64,000 bases of DNA from Kitasatospora sp. NBC_00458 (lineage in GTDB: Bacteria; Actinomycetota; Actinomycetes; Streptomycetales; Streptomycetaceae). Numbering within the stretch: the stretch's first letter is position 1; the number at the start of each line of letters is the position of its first letter. A program made the translations under genes and the position numbers. The notes beneath the pieces are model-generated. The model ran no database searches and was not told the origin of the DNA. It worked only from the letters and a program-made list of their open reading frames with translations. This document shows positions 46,754 through 54,301 of this stretch, one piece after another. The stretch covers positions 1,922,001-1,986,000 of the forward strand of contig NZ_CP107904.1 in NCBI RefSeq assembly GCF_036013975.1. The letters are read 5' to 3'.

Positions 46754-48951
46754 ATGATGGCGATGATGCGGCTGAGGCGTGAGGACCCCCGCATCGTCGG
46801 GCCGTACCGCCTGCACCGGCGGCTGGGAGCCGGCGGCATGGGGGTGGTCTACCTCGGGTCGGACCGCCGGGGACAGCGCGTCGCACTCAAACTCATCCGG
46901 GCCGAACTGGCCGAGGACATCGAGTTCCGCACCCGCTTCGCCCGCGAGATCGCCGCCGCCTCCAAGATCCGCGGCGGCTGCACCGCCCGCGTCATGGGCT
47001 CCGACATCGAGGCCGACCGGCCCTGGCTGGCCACCGCCTACGTCCCCGGGCCGTCGCTGTACAAGCGGGTCGGCGACGACGGACCGCTGAACTGGCCGGA
47101 GGCCGCCCGGATCGGCGCCGCGCTGGCCGACGGCCTGGTCAAGGTCCACGAGGCCGGGGTCGTCCACCGGGACCTCAAGCCGTCCAACATCCTGCTCTCG
47201 CCGCGCGGCCCGCGCATCATCGACTTCGGCATCGCCTGGTCCCGCGGGGCCAGCACGCTCACCCACGTCGGCACCGCCGTCGGCTCCCCCGGCTTCCTGG
47301 CACCCGAGCAGGTCCGCGGAGCCGCCGTCACGCCCGCGACCGACGTCTTCGCCTTCGGGGCCACCCTGGCGTACGCGCTCACCGGGGACACCCCGTTCGG
47401 CTCGGGGGCCTCCTCGGAGGTCATGCTCTACCGGGTCGTCCACGAGGAGCCCGACCTCTCGGCGGTACCGCCGCAGCTCGCACCGCTGATCCGGGCCTGC
47501 CTGGCCAAGGAGCCCGCCGAACGGCCCGGCGCGGCCGCCCTGCACGAGCGGCTGAGCGAACTGGCCGCGCGCGGCAGCACCGCGGGCGGCGGCCCCTTCG
47601 GCCGCAACCGCGGCCCGGCCGACGACGGCGCGGCACGCGAGGGCGCGCCGGACCGCGGCCCGGCGGAGCAGGGTGGCACCGCCCCGGCGGGCCCCCCGGG
47701 GCCGCCAGGACCGTCCCGGGGCGGAGCACCGAGGGGCGCCCCGGAGCCGCCACCCGTCCGGGGGCCGCGGCACGCCCCGCCGGCACCGTCCCGCAGGGCC
47801 AGCCGTCCGCCGTCCCGCGCGGCGTTCCGGCCCCCGGACGGGCACCCGACCCGGCCGCCGCACGCGCCCGCGCCGCAGCGGTGGGCCGACCCGCAGGACA
47901 GCCCGGCGGCGGGCAGCGGCGCGCCCCCGGCCAGGGCGGCCAGGCCGTCACGGCGCCGCTCCCCCGCCCCGACGCGGCCCAGGCCACCCGCCCGATGCGC
48001 GAGCGTCAGCAGACCCCGCCGCCCGGCCGCCCCGGGGGGCCCGCCGGGGCCCGTGAGCGGGAGCAGCGGCCGGGACGTCCGCACGGGCGGGCCCAGGACC
48101 GGCAGCACACACCCGTACCGGGCGGCCGCCCGGGCGCCGCACGGCAGCGGCTGCTGCGGCAGCGGCTGGTGGTCTTCGTCACCGTGACGGTGGGCGTCGC
48201 GCTGGCCATCGCCGCGGCGCAGGGCTGTGAGAACCGGGAGAACCGGGGGCTGAAGCCGGCGGCCTCCGCCCCGGCGGTCCCCGGCGCGGGCGAGCAGCCG
48301 GGGAGCGGCCGGCCGGCGGGCGCGGAGGCGGCCCCTCCGACGACCCCCGCCCCGGCCCCGCCGGCCACGGGCGGTTCGGGGCTCTCCGTGGACGGCATCG
48401 CCCAGTCCGGGACCCCGCTCGCCGCGGCCCGCGCGAGCGCGGCGGCCGGTGACGGCGCCCTGGCGCCCGCACAGGGCGCAGGCCCGGCGGTGGACTGGCC
48501 GAACCGCGCCTACCCCGACCCCGCCAGCGGGGCGGCCATCACCCTGCGCGACGGACGTTCCGCGGGGGCGGGGCCGCAGGTGGTCCTCAGCGCCGTACTC
48601 CCCGCGCGGTACAAGGGGGCGCCCGCCGCCCTGGTGGTGCTGCGCCGGTCGGAGGGCTCGGTGCCGGTCGACCTCGTGCAGCTGTTCTCCTTCAACGGGG
48701 ACGCGCCGGTGGCGCTGGCCTCCCGGTCATCCGCGGCCGATCCGCAGGCGACCGCCACCTGGCGGCTGGAGAACGGCGCGCTGGTCCGGGAGGAGCGGGT
48801 CGCCCAGTCGGGTTCGGCCGCGTCGACCCGTTACACGGTGCGCGCGGACGGCACGCTGGAGGAGTCCTGGCCCGGCTCCGGCGCGACCACGCCGGCCGTC
48901 ACCCCGCCCCCCGCCGCCGCACCCGCTCCGCCCACCGCCCCGACGGGCTGA
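46754..48951 (+). pseudogene. Transmembrane Ser/Thr protein kinase, frame broken in the linker
   Basis: The N-terminal part is a complete Hanks-type kinase: LGAGGMG (about 24-30), catalytic Lys in VALKLIRAEL, HRDLKPSN (about 138-145), DFG in IIDFGIAW, and SPGFLAPEQVRG. In this frame the protein runs on as an Arg/Pro string and stops at 48187 without a membrane anchor. A second frame, open through the linker and to 48951, encodes what such kinases normally have: a membrane helix (QRLVVFVTVTVGVALAIAAA, near 48160-48220) and an extracellular domain with GAAITLRDGRS and LVVLRRSEGSVPVDLVQLF. One lost base in the linker, perhaps in the C6G4 run near 47691-47700, would join them into about 732 residues. 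True mutation or sequencing error cannot be told apart. Confidence 0.75.
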
Positions 48952-49022
48952 CGCCGCCGCCCGTCGGACTCGCCCCGACGGGGGCCGGGCCGCCCGGGTG
49001 GGCCCGGGTTCGCCGGGCGGGT

Positions 49023-49055
49023 GCGCAGGAAGTCGGACCCGCCGACTTCCTGCGC
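49023..49055. terminator. Bidirectional terminator after the kinase gene
   Basis: A perfect 14-bp stem (49023-49036 with 49042-49055) with a 5-base loop between the convergent kinase and rRNA/tRNA methyltransferase genes. Confidence 0.8.
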
Positions 49056-49072
49056 GCTGCGTACCGGGGACG

Positions 49073-49879
49073 TCAGGCGGCGGTGACGGCGTAGAAGGCC
49101 ACCGCCGCGGCCGCGCCGACGTTGAGCGAGTCGATGCCGTGGGCCATCGGGATCCGGACGGCGTGGTCGGCGGCCGCGATGGCGCCCCGGGTGAGGCCGT
49201 CCCCCTCGGCACCGAGCATCAGGGCGGCCTTGGGCAGACGGTGGGGCGCCAGGGCGGCGAGGTCGACGGCGTTCTCGGCGGGCGTGAGGGCCAGCAGGCC
49301 GAAGCCCGCGGCGCGGACCGTGTCCAGCGCGGCCGGCCAGGGGTCCAGACGGGCGTACGGCACGGCGAAGACGGCACCCATCGAGACCTTCACCGCGCGC
49401 CGGTAGAGCGGGTCGGCGCAGTCGGGCGAGAGCAGGACGGCGTCCATGCCGAGCGCGGCGGCGCTGCGGAAGATCGCGCCGAGGTTGGTGTGGTCGACCA
49501 GGCCTTCGAGGACGGCCACCCGGCGGGCGCCGGCCAGCACCTCGGCGGCGTCCGGCAGCGGCTTGCGCTCCATCGACGCGAGGGCCCCCCGGTGGACGTG
49601 GTAGCCGGTGACGGCCTCGGCGAGCGCGGGTTCGACGATGTGGACGGGCGCCTCGGCCTCGGCGATGACGTCGGCCATCACGTCCAGCCACTTGGCGGTC
49701 AGCAGCATCGACCGCATCCGGTAGCCGGCCGCGAGGGCGCGGCGGATGACCTTCTCGCCCTCGGCGATGAACAGACCCTCGGCGGGTTCGCGGCGGCGGC
49801 GGAGTTCGACGTCCGTCAGGCCGGTGTAGTCGGCCAGGCGGGGGTCGGCGGGGTCGGTGATGGTGCTGGGTTCGGACAC
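49073..49879 (-). CDS. TrmH/SpoU-family RNA 2'-O-methyltransferase
   Basis: A 268-residue SPOUT methyltransferase. N-terminal substrate-binding part has EGLFIAEGEKVIRRALAAGY; the knotted catalytic part has the three SpoU motifs: VDHTNLGAIFRSAAALGMDA (motif 1, NxGAIxR), LMLGAEGDGLTRGAI (motif 2) and IPMAHGIDSLNVGAAAAVA (motif 3). It methylates a ribose in tRNA or rRNA; which one is not clear. The start is the GTG at 49879 (VSEPSTITDPADPRLADY); its ribosome site is poor, but the upstream frame is not conserved. Confidence 0.92.
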   Translation of the reverse strand: MSEPSTITDPADPRLADYTGLTDVELRRRREPAEGLFIAEGEKVIRRALAAGYRMRSMLLTAKWLDVMADVIAEAEAPVHIVEPALAEAVTGYHVHRGALASMERKPLPDAAEVLAGARRVAVLEGLVDHTNLGAIFRSAAALGMDAVLLSPDCADPLYRRAVKVSMGAVFAVPYARLDPWPAALDTVRAAGFGLLALTPAENAVDLAALAPHRLPKAALMLGAEGDGLTRGAIAAADHAVRIPMAHGIDSLNVGAAAAVAFYAVTAA

Positions 49880-49978
49880 CCTGCGATCTTGCCAAGCCGG
49901 GCCGGGGAAGGCCAAACGGCCCAAGGGTCGGAAGGGCTTGCCCTTGGCCCCCTGCCTGGCGGAGTGCAAATATGACGT

Positions 49979-52747
49979 ATGGCCCGATTTCCGGGCCGAT
50001 CCTGGGCTCCGTCGGCCACTGGTGCATCCGGTTCCACCACCCCCTCCCGATCCACCGGTACCGCCGGCTCCGCCGGTGGGCGCCCACACGGTCGGCACCA
50101 GCAGTCCGAAGCAGCCCGGACCGGACCGGCGAAGAGCCGGTCGGTCGCGGGACAGGTGTTCGCGCTGCAGGTCGTGGTGGTGCTGCTGCTGGTCGCGGCC
50201 GCCGTGATCGCGCTGGTCGTGCAGTCCCGCAACGACGCGCGGCAGGAGGCCACCAACCGGTCCGTCGCGGTCGCCCAGACCTTCGCCAACTCGCCCGGCA
50301 TCGTCGAGGCGCTCCGCTCCCCCGACCCCACCGCGATCCTGCAGCCCAAGGCGCAGTCGGTGGCGGTCAACGCGGGGGTGGACTTCGTCGTCGTCCTCAG
50401 CACCGACGGCATCCGCTACACCCACCCCAACCCGGCCAGGATCGGCCAGAAGTTCGTGGGGAACTACGAGCCCGCCCTCAAGGGGCAGGTCGTGGTCGAG
50501 CAGGTCGTCGGCACGATCGGGCCGCTGGTGCAGGCGATCGTGCCGGTGCACGCGCCCGACAGCCAGGTCGTCGGGATGGTGTCCGCCGGCATCACGATCG
50601 CCAACGTGAGCAGCGCGAGCGAACGGCAGCTGCCCGTGGTGCTCGGCGCGGCCGGGATCGCGCTCGGGCTGGCCACCTGCGGGACGGCGCTGGTCAGCCG
50701 GCGGCTGCGGCGGCAGACGCACGGGCTCGGCCCGTCCGAGATGACCCGCATGTACGAGCACCACGCGGCGGTGCTGCACGCGGTGCGCGAGGGCGTGCTG
50801 ATCATCGGCGGGGACGGCCGCCTGCTGCTCTGCAACGACGAGGCGCGCCGGCTGCTGGACCTGCCGGCGGACGCCGAGGGCCGTCCGGTCGCCGAGCTGG
50901 GACTGGACCGGGCGCCCGAGGAGCTGCTGATCGCCGGGCGGGCGGTCACCGACCAGGTGATCCTCTCCGGCGAGCGGCTGCTGGCCGTGAACATCCGGCC
51001 GACCGACCAGGACGGCGGACCGCCCGGCTCGGTCGCGACGCTGCGCGACTCGACCGAGCTGATGGCGCTGACCGGGCGGGCGGAGGTCGCGCAGCGGCGG
51101 CTGCGGCTGCTGTACGACGCCGGGGTGGCGGTGGGCAGCACCCTGGACGTCACCCGCACGGCGGAGGAGCTGGCCCAGGTCACGGTGGGGCGGTTCGCCG
51201 ACTTCGTGACGATCGACCTCGCCGAACAGGTGCTGGAGGGCGAGGAGCCGCCGCCCGGCCCCGCGCTCGGGCGGATGCGCCGGGCCGCGTTCGCCGCCGT
51301 CCGGGAGGGCTCGCCGTTCTACCCGGTCGGCACGGTGCTCGACGTGGTGCCGTCGACGCCGCTGGCGGGCGCCCTGCACAGCGGGCTGCCCGCGGTCGAG
51401 CCGCGGCTGGCGGAGGCCTCCGCCTGGCGGGAGCAGGACCCGGAGCGGGCGGCGCAGGTCCTGGCGTACGGGGTGCACTCGCTGGTGCGGGTGCCGGTGA
51501 AGGCGCGCGGGGTGCTGCTGGGCGTGGCGCGGTTCTGGCGGGCGGACCGGACGGACCCGTTCGAGGAGGACGACCTGGCGCTGGCCGTGGAGCTCGTCGC
51601 GCACGCCGCCGTCTGCATCGACAACGCGCGCCGGTACACCCGGGAGCACGCGATGGCGGTGACCCTGCAGCACAGCCTGCTGCCGCGGAGCCTGCCGGCG
51701 CAGAACGCCCTGGACGTCGCGCACCGGTACCTGCCGGCACAGGCCGGGGTCGGCGGGGACTGGTTCGACGTGATCCCGCTTCCGGGCGCGCGGGTGGCGC
51801 TGGTCGTCGGTGACGTGGTGGGGCACGGGCTGCACGCGGCGGCGACCATGGGGCGGCTGCGGACGGCGATCCACAACTTCTCGACCCTCGACCTGCCGCC
51901 GGACGAGCTGCTCGGGCACCTCGACGAGCTGGTCAACCGGATAGACCAGGAGGAGTCGGCGACCGGCGGATCGGCCGCGGTGACGGGCGCCACCTGCCTG
52001 TACCTGATCTACGACCCGGTGTCGCGGCGGTGCACGCTGGCCAGTGCGGGGCACCCGCCGCCGGCGCTGGTCGGGCCGGACGGGCGCGTGGTGTACCCCG
52101 AGCTGCCGACCGGGCCGCCGCTGGGCCTGGCGGTGCTGCCCTTCGAGACCACCGAGCTGGTGGTGGAGGAGGCCAGCCGGCTGGTGCTCTACACGGACGG
52201 GCTGGTGGAGGACCGCGAGCGGGACATCGACGTGGGGCTGGAGCTGCTGCGGACCGCGCTGACCGGGCCGCCCCGGACGCCGGAGCAGACCTGCGCGGAC
52301 GTGCTCGGGGCGATGCTGCCGGCGCGTCCGCAGGACGACATCGCGCTGCTCGTGGCGCGGACCCATGTGCTGCCGGCCGACCAGGTCGCGGAGTGGGACG
52401 TGCCGTCGGACCCGGCCGCGGTGGGCGCGGTGCGGGCGGCGGTGGCGGAGCGGCTGGAGGAGTGGGGGCTGGAGGAGGCGGCGTTCGTCACCGAGCTGAT
52501 CCTGAGCGAGCTGGTGACCAACGCGATCCGGTACGGGACGGGGCCGATCCGGGTGCGGCTGCTGCGCGACCGGTCACTGATCTGCGAGGTGTCGGACACC
52601 AGCAGCACCTCGCCGCACCTGAAGTACGCGGCCACCACCGACGAGGGCGGGCGCGGGCTCTTCCTGGTCGCCCAGTTCGCCGACCGGTGGGGCACCCGGT
52701 ACACGGCCACCGGGAAGGTGATCTGGACGGAGCAGCCGCTGGAGTAG
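49979..52747 (+). CDS. Sensor PP2C phosphatase (SpoIIE) with PAS, GAF and HATPase domains
   Basis: A 922-residue regulator. Order: polar N-terminus, membrane helix about 61-82 (ALQVVVVLLLVAAAVIALVV), extracytoplasmic sensor about 85-215 (DFVVVLSTDGIRYTHPN, CitA-like), second helix about 217-237, PAS about 260-365 (VREGVLIIGGDGRLLLCNDE), GAF about 374-545, SpoIIE/PP2C phosphatase about 557-780 (GVGGDWFDVIPLPGAR, GDVVGHGLHAA, LVLYTDGLVEDR), and an anti-sigma-type HATPase about 806-920 (ELILSELVTNAIRYG). It should dephosphorylate anti-anti-sigma factors and may also phosphorylate them, controlling a sigma factor. The start is uncertain: GGAG is better spaced for an out-of-frame ATG at 49972. Confidence 0.9.
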   Translation: MARFPGRSWAPSATGASGSTTPSRSTGTAGSAGGRPHGRHQQSEAARTGPAKSRSVAGQVFALQVVVVLLLVAAAVIALVVQSRNDARQEATNRSVAVAQTFANSPGIVEALRSPDPTAILQPKAQSVAVNAGVDFVVVLSTDGIRYTHPNPARIGQKFVGNYEPALKGQVVVEQVVGTIGPLVQAIVPVHAPDSQVVGMVSAGITIANVSSASERQLPVVLGAAGIALGLATCGTALVSRRLRRQTHGLGPSEMTRMYEHHAAVLHAVREGVLIIGGDGRLLLCNDEARRLLDLPADAEGRPVAELGLDRAPEELLIAGRAVTDQVILSGERLLAVNIRPTDQDGGPPGSVATLRDSTELMALTGRAEVAQRRLRLLYDAGVAVGSTLDVTRTAEELAQVTVGRFADFVTIDLAEQVLEGEEPPPGPALGRMRRAAFAAVREGSPFYPVGTVLDVVPSTPLAGALHSGLPAVEPRLAEASAWREQDPERAAQVLAYGVHSLVRVPVKARGVLLGVARFWRADRTDPFEEDDLALAVELVAHAAVCIDNARRYTREHAMAVTLQHSLLPRSLPAQNALDVAHRYLPAQAGVGGDWFDVIPLPGARVALVVGDVVGHGLHAAATMGRLRTAIHNFSTLDLPPDELLGHLDELVNRIDQEESATGGSAAVTGATCLYLIYDPVSRRCTLASAGHPPPALVGPDGRVVYPELPTGPPLGLAVLPFETTELVVEEASRLVLYTDGLVEDRERDIDVGLELLRTALTGPPRTPEQTCADVLGAMLPARPQDDIALLVARTHVLPADQVAEWDVPSDPAAVGAVRAAVAERLEEWGLEEAAFVTELILSELVTNAIRYGTGPIRVRLLRDRSLICEVSDTSSTSPHLKYAATTDEGGRGLFLVAQFADRWGTRYTATGKVIWTEQPLE

Positions 52748-52782
52748 CGGGTGACGCGGGGTGAGGGGGTGGGTGCGGGGGC

Positions 52783-52834
52783 TCCGTTCTGTGCTTTGCA
52801 AAGTGAGGAATCACTTTGCAAAGCACAGAACGGA
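52783..52834. repeat. 24-bp perfect inverted repeat with TTTGCAAA cores
   Basis: Arms at 52783-52806 and 52811-52834 are exact reverse complements around a GGAA loop. Each arm itself holds the 10-bp palindrome CTTTGCAAAG. It lies 36 bp after the SpoIIE-type gene and can act as a bidirectional terminator with the next gene, but the nested dyads are unusual and lower in GC than the surroundings. Confidence 0.9.
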
Positions 52835-52864
52835 ACGGAGAGAGGTGCTCTGAGCTGGTGGTAT

Positions 52865-52909
52865 GCAGAAGCTCTTTGCAAACACCGTGTGTTTGCAAAG
52901 AGCTTCTGC
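52865..52909. repeat. Second inverted repeat with TTTGCAAA cores (21-bp arms)
   Basis: Arms at 52865-52885 and 52889-52909 are exact reverse complements around a CGT loop. Each arm carries CTTTGCAAA, the same core as the repeat 30 bp upstream. It ends 27 bp before the stop codon of the convergent uroporphyrinogen methyltransferase gene. Confidence 0.9.
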
Positions 52910-52935
52910 GAGGGCGGTCCGGGGGCCCGGACGGC

Positions 52936-54195
52936 TCAGGAGTGGGTGGGGGCGGGGGTCGCGGGGGCGAGGACGTTCACGACGTCGCCGATCACGATGA
53001 CCGCCGGGGGCTTGATCCGCTCGGCCGCGACGGTGGCGGCCACCGTGGCGAGGGTGGCGTCCACACGGCGCTGGGCGGCGGTGGTCCCCTCCTGGACGAC
53101 GGCGACCGGGGTGTCGGCGGCGCGCCCGCCCTCGATCAGCCGGGCCGCGATCGCACCGATCTTGTCGACCGCCATCAGCAGCACCAGCGTGCCGGTCATC
53201 CCGGCGAGCGCCTCCCAGTTGGTCAGCGAGCGCTCGTCGTCCGGGCCGACGTGGCCGGAGACCACGGTGAACTCGTGCGTCATCCCCCGGTGGGTGACCG
53301 GCACCCCGACCGCCGCCGGAACGCTGATCGAGCTGGAGATGCCGGGGACGACCGTCACCGGCAGCCCGGCCTCCGCGCACGCGAGCAGCTCCTCGCCGCC
53401 CCGCCCGAACACGTACGGGTCGCCGCCCTTGAGCCGGACCACGAACTTCCCGGCCTTGGCGTGCTCGACGAGCGTCCGGTTGATCGCCTCCTGGGCCATG
53501 AACCGGCCGTACGGGATCTTCGACGCGTCGATCACCTCGACGTGCTCCGGCAGCTCGGCGAGCAGCTCGCGCGGGGCCAGCCGGTCGGCCACCACCACGT
53601 CCGCGTCGGCGAGCAGCCGGCGGCCGCGGACGGTGATCAGGTCCGGGTCGCCCGGGCCGCCGCCGACCAGCGCCACGCCCGCGCCGCGCGCACGGTACTG
53701 GCGGGCGGCGAGCGAGCCGTCCCGCAGCCCCTCCACGATCGAGTCGCGCAGGGCGGCGGAGTGGCGCGGGTCCCCGGTGAGGACGGCGACGGTGGCGCCC
53801 GCGTCGCGCCCGCTGGCGGGCGTCCAGGCGGTGGCCGCCGAGGCGTCGTCGCTGCGGGCGCAGAAGACCCGCTCGCGCTCGGCCTCGGTGCTGACGGCGG
53901 CGTTCACCGCGGGATCGTCGGTGGCGACCAGCGCGTACCAGGTGCCGGCGAGGTCACCGTCCCGGTAGGGCCGCTCGTGCCAGGTCAGCTCGCCCGCGTC
54001 GGCCATCGCCTGGACGGCCGGGGTGGTGGCGGGGGATATCAGATGCACGTCCGCACCGGTGGCGAGCAGGGCGGGCAGCCGCCGCTGGGCGACGTGACCG
54101 CCGCCGACCACCACCACGCGGCGGCCGGCGAGCAGCAGGCCGACCGGGTACGGGGTGCGGCCCTCGGTGCTGGGGTGGGGGGTGGGCGCGGTCAT
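52936..54195 (-). CDS. Siroheme synthase-type protein: precorrin-2 dehydrogenase plus uroporphyrinogen-III C-methyltransferase
   Basis: A 419-residue fusion. The N-terminal part (to about 165) is the NAD-dependent precorrin-2 dehydrogenase: VGLLLAGRRVVVVGGGHVAQ and DLAGTWYALVATDDPAVNAA. The C-terminal part (about 175-410) is SUMT: VALVGGGPGDPDLITVRGRR, FVVRLKGGDPYVFGRGGEEL, VVPGISSSISVPAAVGVPVT and THRGMTHEFTVVSGH. It makes precorrin-2 from uroporphyrinogen III, feeding siroheme and cobalamin. The ATG at 54195 follows AGGAG at 9 bases. Downstream of the BluB-CobT gene. Confidence 0.93.
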   Translation of the reverse strand: MTAPTPHPSTEGRTPYPVGLLLAGRRVVVVGGGHVAQRRLPALLATGADVHLISPATTPAVQAMADAGELTWHERPYRDGDLAGTWYALVATDDPAVNAAVSTEAERERVFCARSDDASAATAWTPASGRDAGATVAVLTGDPRHSAALRDSIVEGLRDGSLAARQYRARGAGVALVGGGPGDPDLITVRGRRLLADADVVVADRLAPRELLAELPEHVEVIDASKIPYGRFMAQEAINRTLVEHAKAGKFVVRLKGGDPYVFGRGGEELLACAEAGLPVTVVPGISSSISVPAAVGVPVTHRGMTHEFTVVSGHVGPDDERSLTNWEALAGMTGTLVLLMAVDKIGAIAARLIEGGRAADTPVAVVQEGTTAAQRRVDATLATVAATVAAERIKPPAVIVIGDVVNVLAPATPAPTHS

Positions 54196-54240
54196 CGGCG
54201 GTGCTCCTGGATCGGGTGAGGGTGGTGTCGGGGTACGCCG

Positions 54241-54294
54241 CCGCACCGCTCCGCGGACCGGCGCGCCCTCGGGCCGGTGCACGGAGCGGTGCGG
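54241..54294 (-). terminator. Hairpin between the BluB-CobT gene and the SUMT gene
   Basis: A 13-bp perfect outer stem (54241-54253 with 54282-54294) encloses a further 6-bp stem (ACCGGC with GCCGGT). It starts 7 bp after the cobT stop and ends transcription before the SUMT gene, or attenuates it. Confidence 0.7.
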
Positions 54295-54301
54295 GTGGGC
54301 G

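Noticed and set aside
48449..49975. Plus-strand open frame through the kinase end and opposite the methyltransferase
   Set aside because: Crosses a strong bidirectional terminator and has no domain; the SpoU motifs on the other strand define the real gene.
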